Under the pieces are notes generated by a model, which was not told the DNA's origin, did not search any database, and saw nothing but the letters and a program-made list of their open reading frames with translations. 64,000 nucleotides of DNA from the NCBI GenBank assembly GCA_016182425.1, contig JACPGP010000030.1:19293-83292 (forward strand), given 5' to 3'. Positions 48,759 to 57,266 of this stretch are shown piece after piece. Numbering within the stretch: the stretch's first letter is position 1; each line of letters starts with the position of its first letter. The stretch comes from Candidatus Levyibacteriota bacterium. Lineage in GTDB: Bacteria; Patescibacteria; Microgenomatia; Levybacterales; UBA12049. The position numbers were made by a program, and so were the translations under genes.

Positions 48759-49751
48759 CTAATCAAAATACAGCTCAGGGTCAGCTGTAATATGTCTCCA
48801 ATCTATTGGTTTATAGTTAAAAAATGCTGCGGAGGCGATCATGGCAGCGTTGTCTGTACATAAGTTTTTTGGAGGAACGAAAAGCTCGATTGATGACTGC
48901 ATAGCTTCTCTCAATTTTTGATTAGCGGCGACACCGCCGGAAAGGAGAATTGATCTCACTTTATATCTCTGTGCAGCTTTGAGGGTTTTTTGAGCAAGTA
49001 CATCAATGACTGCGCTTTGTACCCCAGCAGAAATGTCGTTAACCATTTGTTCATTAAGCTTTTTTATTTTCTGAACTTCTCGAAAAACTGCAGTTTTTAA
49101 TCCCGAAAAAGAAAAGTCAAAATCTTCTGAATCAAGAAGTGGTCGAGGGAATGTAAATCGATTACTTTTTCCCTGCTGGGCTGCCTTTTCAATGGCTGGG
49201 CCTCCTGGGTATGAAAGCCCTAAGAGCCTGCCAATTTTATCGAATGCTTCGCCTGCTGCATCATCGCGTGTTCCTCCAAGCCACTTTATTTTTCCGTGTT
49301 CTTTGAGTAATACCAAATCAGTATGTCCGCCAGAAACAATAAGAGCAAGAGCAGGAATTTTTGGTATCTCGTAAATAAAGTTTGCATAGATGTGGCCAAT
49401 GAGGTGATTTACAGGAATAATTGGTTTATTCCAAACATAAGATAATGTTTTTGCGGTTTCAACACCAACAAGAAGTGAGCCAATTAACCCCGGGCCATAT
49501 GTTACCGCTATTGTATCTATTTCTGGACGATAGATGTTAGATTCTTTGAGGGCTTGTTCAATTACGGGAATAATATATTTTACTTGCCCTCTGGCGGCGA
49601 TTTCTGGAATAATACCGCCGGTTTTGGCATGGAGAGGAAGAGATGAGCTAATAATGTTTGAAAGAAGTTTTACTGTTGGGGCTTGCAGATTTGCTTCTAC
49701 AATTGCAGCGCTTGTTTCATCACACGATGTTTCAATACCTAAAATCCTCAC
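48759..49751 (-). CDS. tsaD: tRNA N6-threonylcarbamoyladenosine transferase TsaD
   Basis: Transfers the threonylcarbamoyl group to A37 of ANN-reading tRNAs. The 330 residues carry ILGIETSCDETSAAIVEANL, the metal-binding IPVNHLIGHIYANF (HxxxH), ALIVSGGHTDLVLLKEHGKI, and LGLSYPGGPAIEKAAQQGKS. It is the last gene of a four-gene minus-strand operon, overlapping the DUF192 gene by four bases. Partners TsaB, TsaE and TsaC are not in the window. Confidence 0.97.
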   Translation of the reverse strand: MRILGIETSCDETSAAIVEANLQAPTVKLLSNIISSSLPLHAKTGGIIPEIAARGQVKYIIPVIEQALKESNIYRPEIDTIAVTYGPGLIGSLLVGVETAKTLSYVWNKPIIPVNHLIGHIYANFIYEIPKIPALALIVSGGHTDLVLLKEHGKIKWLGGTRDDAAGEAFDKIGRLLGLSYPGGPAIEKAAQQGKSNRFTFPRPLLDSEDFDFSFSGLKTAVFREVQKIKKLNEQMVNDISAGVQSAVIDVLAQKTLKAAQRYKVRSILLSGGVAANQKLREAMQSSIELFVPPKNLCTDNAAMIASAAFFNYKPIDWRHITADPELYFD

Positions 49752-50224
49752 AGATTTTCTATTTTTACCCCATCACCATTTTTGAAACCGTATTTTTTGG
49801 AAAGCCCTGCGTTGATCTCAAGCACCTTGTCTGCCGGCTCATCAGGCCTAAAAATTTGTAGATTATCTTCAGGGGATTTTGGCGCTTGTGCATTTTCAAT
49901 AATAGTAACAATTTTGTCTTTGTTAATATAGATAATATCTACAGAAATCTTCATATTTTTCATCCAGAAAGAGTAGTAATCCGCCTTTTCGAAGGGAAAC
50001 AGCATGCCAGAATTTTGAGGAAGCGATGTTTTTTCCGACAGTCCAACCTCTTTTTCTTGAGGTGTTTTAGCAACAAGGATAGTAAATGTGTGATTTTTGA
50101 TAGTAAGAGTCGGATTTTTTTCAAAAAACGGAAACGGCAAGTTTTTTTTAAGATCGCTTTGAAAAAAAACAATGCCAAACACAACAGCAAGAAGAAGCCC
50201 AAAAAGCAGAAGAACCATTTTCAT
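49748..50224 (-). CDS. DUF192 protein, membrane-anchored
   Basis: A 158-residue protein: an N-terminal helix VLLLFGLLLAVVFGIVFF, then a DUF192 domain with PQEKEVGLSEKTSLPQNSGM LFPFEKADYYSFWMKNMKIS and VDIIYINKDKIVTIIENAQA. The GMLF-F and FWMKNM motifs are diagnostic. The domain lies outside the membrane; its function is unknown. It is translationally coupled (four-base overlaps) with the cytidylyltransferase-like gene and tsaD. Confidence 0.9.
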   Translation of the reverse strand: MKMVLLLFGLLLAVVFGIVFFQSDLKKNLPFPFFEKNPTLTIKNHTFTILVAKTPQEKEVGLSEKTSLPQNSGMLFPFEKADYYSFWMKNMKISVDIIYINKDKIVTIIENAQAPKSPEDNLQIFRPDEPADKVLEINAGLSKKYGFKNGDGVKIENL

Positions 50225-50700
50225 ATAGATAAAAGTTTGGTTAACTGACTTGTTGATGCATCCTTGACGCGTTCCATAACATCTATAACAGTTGTTCCCA
50301 TAAGTTTTGCTTGTCTTTCTTTGTGATATCTTTTGGGATCTCCCTTTGTGGTTGCGATTATAGTAGGTTTTATTTTGAATAGCAAATTATCATAGTCACG
50401 GTCCTTATTAAGCGACGGAAGAAGAATGATGTAGTCAACCATATTTAAGGTGCTAAGTACTAAAGCGCGATCCTTTTGTGGGTGGATCGGACGTTTATTA
50501 CCTTTTGTTAATTGAATTGTTTGATCGCTTTCTAACATTACAAATAGCACATCTCCTTGTTGTTTTGCCTTCTCTAAAAACAGTACATGTCCAGGATGAA
50601 GAATATCAAAACAACCACCCACCAAAACGATTTTTTTTCCTTCACTTCTTAACTTTTTTGAAAGTCGTTCTGCTTGTTCAATGGTTAAAATTTTATTCAT
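50221..50700 (-). CDS. Cytidylyltransferase-like protein (RfaE2/HldE-C type)
   Basis: A 159-residue nucleotidyltransferase. The signature is VLVGGCFDILHPGHVLFLEK, and IVLVGG is followed by a DRA/KDR-type segment HPQKDRALVLSTLNMVDYII. The C-terminal region DASTSQLTKLLSI carries the ISxST-like end. Related enzymes transfer CMP or AMP to sugar phosphates, glycerol phosphate or ethanolamine phosphate; the substrate here is not known. The start MNKILTIEQAERL at 50700 makes a four-base overlap with the VanW-like gene; a longer start at 50733 overlaps that gene more. Confidence 0.85.
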   Translation of the reverse strand: MNKILTIEQAERLSKKLRSEGKKIVLVGGCFDILHPGHVLFLEKAKQQGDVLFVMLESDQTIQLTKGNKRPIHPQKDRALVLSTLNMVDYIILLPSLNKDRDYDNLLFKIKPTIIATTKGDPKRYHKERQAKLMGTTVIDVMERVKDASTSQLTKLLSI

Positions 50701-52082
50701 TCCTTTGTTCCTTTTAAGTAAACTGCTTGCCAAGGTCTGTAATTTGACACAAACTTGTCATTTATAATAATTTTTCCGTTTTTTGCCACCTTTCTTGTAA
50801 ATATCGATGTTGCACCTGCTGCTGCAAAGTCAGTTTGTCGTACCACTCCCTTTGCCAGCGTTGGATCGTCTTGATAGAGGGGAGCTGGGGCTTGGGTCTC
50901 ATTGGTAATTACAGGCTTGCTTATAGTAACTTGCCTTCCATCTGCTGTGCCATAGAGGGAAAAGGTTAGGCGCTCGGTGGTTGGATCAAGTTCAGTTTGG
51001 ATGAGAATATGGTTTCCAGTATCATTTTTAAACCGTAAGTCAATGCTTGGAACATAGACAGTTGCGTCAAATCCAGGAGGAGAGTCTTGTTCGTAATAGC
51101 CAACGCGATAGTCATGTGCATGCCGTTCTACAATGGGAAGACCAGCAGCAAGAAGTGCGCGAAAAAAAGTGGTTGATACTTGGCATACTCCTCCGCCATC
51201 ACCCAAGACAGTTCGTCCGTCTTGTATAATGTACGCCTGTTTATAGCCTGTAAAAGAAGAAATATCACCAAGCGCGTTGCCAAACGAAAAGGTTTCCCCA
51301 GGAAGAACAAGTAGTCCGTTAAGTCTTGTTGCCGCAAGAGTAATGTTATAGATCCTATTGGGTATTGAGTGTTGAAAAAGCGATGTTCCACTCCCGATGA
51401 GTTCTTTTATGCCAAGGTTATTTGCTTCGTCTGTAGTTACTTTTGGTTTTATAATCTTAATAGGAATATCAAATAATACTCTCTGAGGCTTTTCCAGCTG
51501 GACGATAAGCGGCGTTTTAAGGGAAATTTTTCTGGTGAGTATTTCCATATCGACTTTTTGCCCATTACTTGATGGTTTGAATGCGGCGACTCTCCCATTC
51601 CTAAATTTAAAGAGCGCGTCTACAGCTTCAATAGAAGCATTTTTAACAATTGGAGCAAGAGTGTGTTGGAGTTTTTCATCGGAATACTGGTATGAAGCGG
51701 GGAGATTTATACCGTTAAGGTAGGATTGTAGTACAAGACTGATATTTGCCAGTAAATCTTTAGATCTTCCAATACTGTAGGCCTGTTCGGCAAGTAGATT
51801 TTCGTTGTATCCAAGATTTAATTTTTCGGCAGATACAGTTGCCACACGCGTTTCGTAGATAAATACCATCTCTGTTTTTCCAATACGAGTATTTTTCTGG
51901 GCAAAAAAAGTTTTAACATCATTTTGGGTTTTTCCCCCAAATTCAATTTCTGCAATGCTTATTCCAGGAAATATTCGATTGTTGTAGTATTTTTGGAATA
52001 CAATAAAGGTAAAACTTATAAAGAAGAATAAGCCTAAGCCCGCGCCGATAAAAAACCAAAAGACGCCGTGCATTATTTTCAT
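50697..52082 (-). CDS. VanW-family surface protein with peptidoglycan-binding-like region
   Basis: A 461-residue protein with an N-terminal membrane helix (FWFFIGAGLGLFFFISFTFI). A repeat-like domain resembling PG_binding_4 follows (about residues 35-230), then the VanW domain: LPGETFSFGNALGDISSFTG, then DGRTVLGDGGGVCQVSTTFF and VERHAHDYRVGYYEQDSPPG. The C-terminal 90 residues resemble a G5-type beta module. It probably acts at the cell surface on or with the wall; the enzymatic role of VanW is unsettled. It is the first gene of the four-gene minus-strand operon. Confidence 0.92.
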   Translation of the reverse strand: MKIMHGVFWFFIGAGLGLFFFISFTFIVFQKYYNNRIFPGISIAEIEFGGKTQNDVKTFFAQKNTRIGKTEMVFIYETRVATVSAEKLNLGYNENLLAEQAYSIGRSKDLLANISLVLQSYLNGINLPASYQYSDEKLQHTLAPIVKNASIEAVDALFKFRNGRVAAFKPSSNGQKVDMEILTRKISLKTPLIVQLEKPQRVLFDIPIKIIKPKVTTDEANNLGIKELIGSGTSLFQHSIPNRIYNITLAATRLNGLLVLPGETFSFGNALGDISSFTGYKQAYIIQDGRTVLGDGGGVCQVSTTFFRALLAAGLPIVERHAHDYRVGYYEQDSPPGFDATVYVPSIDLRFKNDTGNHILIQTELDPTTERLTFSLYGTADGRQVTISKPVITNETQAPAPLYQDDPTLAKGVVRQTDFAAAGATSIFTRKVAKNGKIIINDKFVSNYRPWQAVYLKGTKE

Positions 52083-52104
52083 TTGCCTTAATTCCCGTTT
52101 AGGT

Positions 52105-52112
52105 ATTATACT
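52105..52112. promoter_or_regulatory. Overlapping divergent -10 boxes (vanW-like and solute-binding protein)
   Basis: Plus strand: TATACT at 52107-52112, eight bases before the ATG at 52121. Minus strand: TATAAT at 52105-52110, 22 bases before the VanW-like start. The two boxes share four base pairs, so the polymerases would exclude each other. Confidence 0.5.
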
Positions 52113-52120
52113 ATAAAGTT

Positions 52121-53476
52121 ATGGAGGAAAGTACCATTTTTCAGCGCGCAGAGTTACCGACGCCGATTAAAGAAGAAAAAGTATTTCCTTTTCCTCTTCT
52201 TATTAAAGGAGTATTTGGATTATTCATTGTTATTATTATTTTTGTTGTTTGGCAATTTGTTTTACCAAGATTTAAGGGAAGTAATAACGAAGTAATAACG
52301 CTTTCTCACTGGGGGTTGTGGGAAGAAGAAAATGTTATGCGGGTAGTATTGAATGATTTTGAAAAGCAAAATCCCCAGATTAAAGTCGATTATGTAAAAC
52401 AAGATGTAAAACAGTACAGAAGTCGCATAATCACGCGAACAGAAAATGGTACAGGGCCAGATGTGTTTTTGTTTCACAATACCTGGCTTCCGCAAATAAT
52501 ATCTAATCTTTTGCCAATGCCTTACGATGTTATGCCAAAAGACGAGCTGCAAAAAACATTCTATCCTGTTGTGGTAAACGACCTTACCCAAAAAGGTGCG
52601 ATATACGGCGTTCCAGCAGGTATAGATACTCTAGCTTTGTTTATTAATTCTGAGATGTTTAAGCAGGCAGGGATTATACCCCCAACAAATTGGCAGGATT
52701 TTGGAACAGCGGCCAGAACGTTAACAGTTAAAGATGAGACCGGAAAAATTAAAACTGCAGGAGCAGCAATGGGAACATTTGATAATATTACTCACGCTCC
52801 TGATCTTATATCACTTCTTATGGTGCAAAATGGGGCAAATATTAACGATATGGTAGAAACCAGAGAAAGCATTATTGATGCATTAGATTTTTATACATCT
52901 TTTGCAAAAGACGAGGGCAGAGTGTGGGATGCGACACTTGACCCATCCCTTCTTGCCTTTGCAAAGGGAAATCTTGCCATGTATTTTGGCTACTCGTGGG
53001 ACATTTTTGCCATAAAACAACTAAACCCTCAGCTTTCTTTCCAGATTGTTCCAGTTCCTCATTTGCCAGGGAGAAATATGACTATGGCAAGCTATTGGGT
53101 AAATGGTGTAAACGCCAAGAGCAAATATCAAAAAGAAGCACTGCTTTTAATAAAATTTCTCTCTATGAAAGAGACGATGCAAAAAATCTTTTCCGAAAGC
53201 TCAAAAACAAGAACTTTTGGCGAGCCATATCCAAGAATTGACCTGGCAGATAGTCTTAAAGACAATTCTCTTGTGTATCCATTTATTACCTCGGCCAATG
53301 ATGCCACATCTTCTTTTTTTGCCAGTGATACATTTGACGAGGGGATAAATAATCAAATGAATGCCTACCTTGGGAATGCAGTGCGCTCGATTCTTGGCAA
53401 TACCTCGTTAGATTCAGTAGTAGATACTCTTATCCAAGGCGTTAATCAAGTACTGCAACAGTATGCAGAATTTTAG
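52121..53476 (+). CDS. Extracellular solute-binding protein (family 1), membrane-anchored
   Basis: A 451-residue binding protein of the sugar/oligosaccharide type. It has a cytoplasmic N-terminus of about 23 residues, then a membrane helix, LLIKGVFGLFIVIIIFVVWQ, with no lipobox. The binding fold follows: ITLSHWGLWEEENVMRVVLN, KVDYVKQDVKQYRSRIITRT, GPDVFLFHNTWLPQIISNL and YGVPAGIDTLALFINSEMFK. No matching permease or ATPase is next to it; the ABC-2 exporter in this window is a different class. It overlaps the following nucleotidyltransferase by 14 bases. Confidence 0.9.
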   Translation: MEESTIFQRAELPTPIKEEKVFPFPLLIKGVFGLFIVIIIFVVWQFVLPRFKGSNNEVITLSHWGLWEEENVMRVVLNDFEKQNPQIKVDYVKQDVKQYRSRIITRTENGTGPDVFLFHNTWLPQIISNLLPMPYDVMPKDELQKTFYPVVVNDLTQKGAIYGVPAGIDTLALFINSEMFKQAGIIPPTNWQDFGTAARTLTVKDETGKIKTAGAAMGTFDNITHAPDLISLLMVQNGANINDMVETRESIIDALDFYTSFAKDEGRVWDATLDPSLLAFAKGNLAMYFGYSWDIFAIKQLNPQLSFQIVPVPHLPGRNMTMASYWVNGVNAKSKYQKEALLLIKFLSMKETMQKIFSESSKTRTFGEPYPRIDLADSLKDNSLVYPFITSANDATSSFFASDTFDEGINNQMNAYLGNAVRSILGNTSLDSVVDTLIQGVNQVLQQYAEF

Positions 53477-54332
53477 TCTCCATAAAAGCATTCTCAAAAC
53501 TCTTGCCTATGCAGATATATTTGATTCGCCATTGACGCTTCATCAGCTTTGGCAATTTCTTATTAGCGAAAGAAGAGTAGATAAAAACGTAGTGGAACGT
53601 AGCATAGCAACTATTCTTACTATTGAAAAGATAAATGACTACTTTTGTTTTCGGGGAAGAGCGCACATCGTAGATAAAAAAATTGCGACTATTGCAGATA
53701 GTAGCGAAAAATATAGGAGGGCGGCCAAAGCATCATTATTTCTCTCACGGATTCCAACAGTTGTTCTTATTGGTGTGAGTGGTGGCTTGGCAGTTGGAAA
53801 TGTTTCAAAGGATGATGATATTGATTTGTTTATTATTGCCCAAAAGGGCACTCTATGGATGACACGATTTTTTAGTAACCTTTTATTAGATGCACTTAGA
53901 ATGCGCAGAAAAAGAGGAGCAAGGGATATTTCTGGTAAAATATGTCTTAATATGTTTATCGAGGAGAGGGGTATTGCAATTCCTAAGAACAAACAAAATT
54001 TATATACTGCACACGAAATTGCGCAGATGATATTACTTTTTGAGAGAAATAATACCTATCAACGATTTTTACAGGCAAATACGTGGGTAGAGAAGTTTTT
54101 ACCAAATAGTATAGATATTAAGAAAAAATTACCAATCTTAATATCTGAATATCTTAGTATCTTTTTATCTTCATTCGAGTTTCTTGCAAAGAAAGTACAG
54201 CTTTGGTATATGAAGAAGCATAGGACAAGAGAGGAAATTAATGATTATATACTTGCTTTTTACCCATTTGATTATGAGAAGAAGTTGTTAAAAAAATATG
54301 AAGAGAGACTTAAAAAGTATCATATAGCATGA
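53463..54332 (+). CDS. Nucleotidyltransferase-fold protein, function unknown
   Basis: A 289-residue protein. An N-terminal helical region (residues 1-60, ILKTLAYADIFDSPLTLHQL) looks like a winged-helix segment. It is followed by VVLIGVSGGLAVGNVSKDDD IDLFII, the polymerase-beta-type nucleotidyltransferase motif with GG and paired Asp. The rest is helical and basic. It may be an antibiotic-type or tRNA-type nucleotidyltransferase; the substrate is unknown. It overlaps both the solute-binding protein gene (14 bases) and the CoA fusion gene (4 bases), so the three are one transcript. I have seen no equivalent operon named. Confidence 0.7.
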   Translation: MQNFSLHKSILKTLAYADIFDSPLTLHQLWQFLISERRVDKNVVERSIATILTIEKINDYFCFRGRAHIVDKKIATIADSSEKYRRAAKASLFLSRIPTVVLIGVSGGLAVGNVSKDDDIDLFIIAQKGTLWMTRFFSNLLLDALRMRRKRGARDISGKICLNMFIEERGIAIPKNKQNLYTAHEIAQMILLFERNNTYQRFLQANTWVEKFLPNSIDIKKKLPILISEYLSIFLSSFEFLAKKVQLWYMKKHRTREEINDYILAFYPFDYEKKLLKKYEERLKKYHIA

Positions 54333-55318
54333 GACGATTTCGACTTGCTGCATGCGGGGGAACATTTGATCATTTTCATAAAGGACATAGAGATTTTTTG
54401 CAATTTGCCCTAAAGAATGCAGATAAGCTTATTATTGGTATCACAAGCGACAAGTATCCTGATAATAAACGGGAGGAGATAGAAAGCTTTTCTTCTCGGA
54501 AGTTAAGCGTTTATTCTTTTTTAGAAAGAGAAAGCGCTATAAACAAGACAGAAATTATATCAATAGATGATGTGTATGGCCCAACGATTTCAAAAGCAGT
54601 TCCAATAGAGGCAATTATTGTTTCTGAACAGACGCAAAAAGGCGCAGAGCTTATTAACAATTACAGGCAAGAACTTGGGTTATTGTCTCTTAAGATGCTG
54701 GTGTCTCCCATGACAAAAGCGCAAGATAATGGTATTATTTCTTCCTTAAGAATTAGGCGTGGTGAGATTGACAGGGAAGGAGAGTTGTATATGCATCCTT
54801 CTTTGTTATTCCAAAAGCGAGTGCTCCCAGAAGACCTACGACAAAAACTTAAAAAGCCTTTGGGAGTTCTTTTAAGAGGCAAAAGCATCCTTCGTGGTCT
54901 TGATCCTCAAAAAACAATAACAGTAGGAGATGTTGTTACAAAAACGTGTAATGAGTCATCATTTGGTCAAAAAATATCGGTGATTGATTTTTATGTTGGA
55001 AGAGAAAAAAAATTTTCCAATATTTTAGAGCTTGGTTTTTTGGGGAAAGAGGAAATAATGTCAGTTACTAATCCTGCTGGAAGTTTAACGCCAGAACTTT
55101 TCAAAGCGGCAAGAGATATTTTTCTTACAGAAAAAGACAAGCGATGCGTTGTAAAAGTTGAGGGAGAAGAAGATTTAGCAGTTTTGCCATTTCTACTTGC
55201 TGCTCCTTTGAGTTTTACCATTCTGTACGGACAGCCAAATGTTGGAGTTGTAAGAGTGAATGTTTCTGAAGAAATGAAGAACGTTGCCCGTAATATTGTT
55301 TCTCAATTCATCTCATAG
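54329..55318 (+). CDS. Fused phosphopantetheine adenylyltransferase and GTP-dependent dephospho-CoA kinase (archaeal type)
   Basis: A 329-residue bifunctional enzyme for the last two steps of CoA synthesis. Residues 1 to about 155 are an archaeal/eukaryotic-type PPAT (COG1019): LAACGGTFDHFHKGHRDFLQ with HxGH, and IEAIIVSEQTQKGAELINNY. Residues about 160-329 match the archaeal GTP-dependent dephospho-CoA kinase (DUF359): KPLGVLLRGKSILRGL, VTNPAGSLTPELFKAARDIF, VVKVEGEEDLAVLPFLLAAP and TILYGQPNVGVVRVNVSEEM. Typical bacteria use unrelated CoaD and CoaE. The fusion and type point to archaeal origin or an ancient CPR trait. It overlaps the upstream gene by four bases. Confidence 0.9.
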   Translation: MRRFRLAACGGTFDHFHKGHRDFLQFALKNADKLIIGITSDKYPDNKREEIESFSSRKLSVYSFLERESAINKTEIISIDDVYGPTISKAVPIEAIIVSEQTQKGAELINNYRQELGLLSLKMLVSPMTKAQDNGIISSLRIRRGEIDREGELYMHPSLLFQKRVLPEDLRQKLKKPLGVLLRGKSILRGLDPQKTITVGDVVTKTCNESSFGQKISVIDFYVGREKKFSNILELGFLGKEEIMSVTNPAGSLTPELFKAARDIFLTEKDKRCVVKVEGEEDLAVLPFLLAAPLSFTILYGQPNVGVVRVNVSEEMKNVARNIVSQFIS

Positions 55319-55336
55319 TATTTTTACTAGAGGTTC

Positions 55337-55364
55337 TTGACAAAAGCCAGTGGTATACTATACT
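55337..55364 (+). promoter_or_regulatory. greA promoter
   Basis: TTGACA at 55337-55342, a 16-base spacer and TATACT at 55359-55364. A second -10-like TGGTATACT lies at 55351-55359. It probably drives greA and the lysine genes. Confidence 0.6.
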
Positions 55365-55380
55365 ATGCACTTGTTTTGTT

Positions 55381-55412
55381 TCCCTCCTTAAATTTATTTG
55401 CGAGGGATTTTT
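55381..55412 (+). terminator. Terminator-like hairpin in the greA leader
   Basis: TCCCTC (55381-55386) pairs with GAGGGA (55402-55407) around a 15-base loop, followed by TTTTTCTTT. It ends about 10 bases before the ATG and lies inside the greA transcript. Confidence 0.45.
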
Positions 55413-55422
55413 CTTTGAAAGT

Positions 55423-55902
55423 ATGGGAAAAGATAAAAAAATTTATCTCACGAAAGAAGGTCTTGTAGAGCTTAAAAAAGAACATGATGATCTCACCAAG
55501 GTTCGTCGTCCAGAAGTTCTCGAACGGGTTTCGCAGGCAAGAAGTCTGGGTGATCTTTCGGAAAACGCAGAATACGCAGCCGCCAGGGAAGAACTTTCTT
55601 TTATTGACGGTAGAATTGATGAATTAGAAGAACTGCTTCGTCAGGTAAATATTATCAGCGAAGGAGGAAAAAGGGGGAAATCTGCTAAGGTAATAAAGCT
55701 TGGATCTAGAGTTTCTCTTCACGTGAATGGGAAAAAAGAGGAGTTTTTGGTGGTAGGAGAATGGGAAGCAGATCCCGCAGCCCAAAAAATTTCCCATGAA
55801 TCTCCTTTAGGTAAAGCTTTAATCGGGAAAAAGATTGGAGATAAGGTTGAAGTTGCTGCCCCAGTAGGTAAAATTCTTTATACGGTTTTTGATGTTAGAT
55901 AG
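55423..55902 (+). CDS. greA: Transcription elongation factor GreA
   Basis: GreA, 159 residues, rescues backtracked RNA polymerase by stimulating transcript cleavage. The N-terminal coiled coil contains RVSQARSLGDLSENAEYAAA, with the acidic tip DLSENAEY, and the C-terminal domain has SPLGKALIGKKIGDKVEVAA. It starts at 55423 after a hairpin leader. The lysine operon begins five bases after its stop, so greA likely heads that transcript. Confidence 0.96.
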   Translation: MGKDKKIYLTKEGLVELKKEHDDLTKVRRPEVLERVSQARSLGDLSENAEYAAAREELSFIDGRIDELEELLRQVNIISEGGKRGKSAKVIKLGSRVSLHVNGKKEEFLVVGEWEADPAAQKISHESPLGKALIGKKIGDKVEVAAPVGKILYTVFDVR

Positions 55903-55907
55903 ATTTT

Positions 55908-57266
55908 GTGAATAAGAAATCTTCTCTTGTTCTTAAATTTGGCGGCACGTCAGTTAGCACAAAGGAGCGAATTTTGACGATTCGCGACATTATCCGCAAA
56001 GAAAATAATCACCACATAGCAGTTGTTGTTTCCGCAGTAAGCGGAATTACCGATCTTCTTTTATCCCTACCAAAAGAAACAAAAAAACAACAAGATGTAA
56101 TTATTCAAAGAATAAAAAATGTGCACCTAGCACTTATTAATAATTTGTTAAATAACGAATCGGTAAAAAACAATGCATTACTGTATGTAGATAGAAAAAT
56201 TATCGAGGTACAAAAACTCATGGGGAAAAAACGAAAAAATAAAGCTTTTCTTGACAAACTTGTTTCATATGGAGAAATACTTTCTTCTTACATTGTTGCT
56301 GAAACGTTACGTCTGCATGGCATACCAGCGTCTCAAATTGTTGCCACCGAGCTAATTGTTACCGATGATAATTTTGGATCCGCCGAATTTTTGTTAGAAC
56401 CAACACAAAAAAATATAAATCAAAAACTTAAACCACTTATAGAAAAAGGAATAGTAGCGGTTATTACAGGCTTTATAGGATCTACAGTTTACGGAGAGAC
56501 GACAACTCTTGGAAGAGGAGGGTCGGACTATTCAGCCTCAATTATTGGGCTTTGTCTTAAAACAAAAGAGGTGCAGATTTGGACAGATGTTGACGGTGTT
56601 TTTACCGCTGATCCCCATATTGTTGAAAACGCGCGTCCAATACCAGAAATTTCTTTTCAGGAAGCGTCTGAAATGGCATTTTTAGGAGCGAAGGTTTTGC
56701 ACCCCCGTACCATGCGGCCGGCAGTAAAGGCGGGTATTCCGGTGCGTGTCTTAAATACGTTTAATCCCAAAAATCAAGGGACGAGTATTGTAAAGAAAAA
56801 AGAAAGAAAAAGCCGCATTACTGCAATCACTTTTAAGAGAAGAGTAGTTTTATTAACAATCAAAGCAGAGCAGATGTTTATGTCAACAGGATTTCTGGCA
56901 AAAATATTTGACATTTTCCGAGAAGCGAATATTTCTGTTGATTTGATTAGCGTGTCTGAGGTGACCGTTTCTTTGACGCTTGATAGAGCAGATGCCCTGC
57001 AGGATGTAGTGAAAAAAATAGAGAAATTTGCCCGTGTAACGATTGATGAGGAAGCGTCGGTTGTTTCGGTTATTGGTGAGCATATTGGAAGATATCCTCA
57101 CGCAATACGTGATGTTTTTTCGATTCTTGACAAAAAAAACATTCGAGTAAAAATGATTTCCTTTAGCGCGCAAAATCGTAATATCAGCTGCGTTATTAAA
57201 AGCACGCGTTGGGAGGAAGCTGTACATGAGCTTCATAATGGATTATTATTAGGGAAGAAAATATGA
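55908..57266 (+). CDS. lysC: Aspartate kinase
   Basis: Phosphorylates aspartate, the first step toward lysine, threonine and methionine. The 452 residues begin at a GTG (55908): LVLKFGGTSVSTKERILTIR. The kinase has TTLGRGGSDYSASIIGLCLK and VQIWTDVDGVFTADPHIVEN. Two ACT domains follow (about residues 300-450), implying feedback control, usually by lysine. It overlaps dapB by four bases. All six biosynthesis genes run in one direction with overlaps or a one-base gap. Confidence 0.96.
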   Translation: MNKKSSLVLKFGGTSVSTKERILTIRDIIRKENNHHIAVVVSAVSGITDLLLSLPKETKKQQDVIIQRIKNVHLALINNLLNNESVKNNALLYVDRKIIEVQKLMGKKRKNKAFLDKLVSYGEILSSYIVAETLRLHGIPASQIVATELIVTDDNFGSAEFLLEPTQKNINQKLKPLIEKGIVAVITGFIGSTVYGETTTLGRGGSDYSASIIGLCLKTKEVQIWTDVDGVFTADPHIVENARPIPEISFQEASEMAFLGAKVLHPRTMRPAVKAGIPVRVLNTFNPKNQGTSIVKKKERKSRITAITFKRRVVLLTIKAEQMFMSTGFLAKIFDIFREANISVDLISVSEVTVSLTLDRADALQDVVKKIEKFARVTIDEEASVVSVIGEHIGRYPHAIRDVFSILDKKNIRVKMISFSAQNRNISCVIKSTRWEEAVHELHNGLLLGKKI

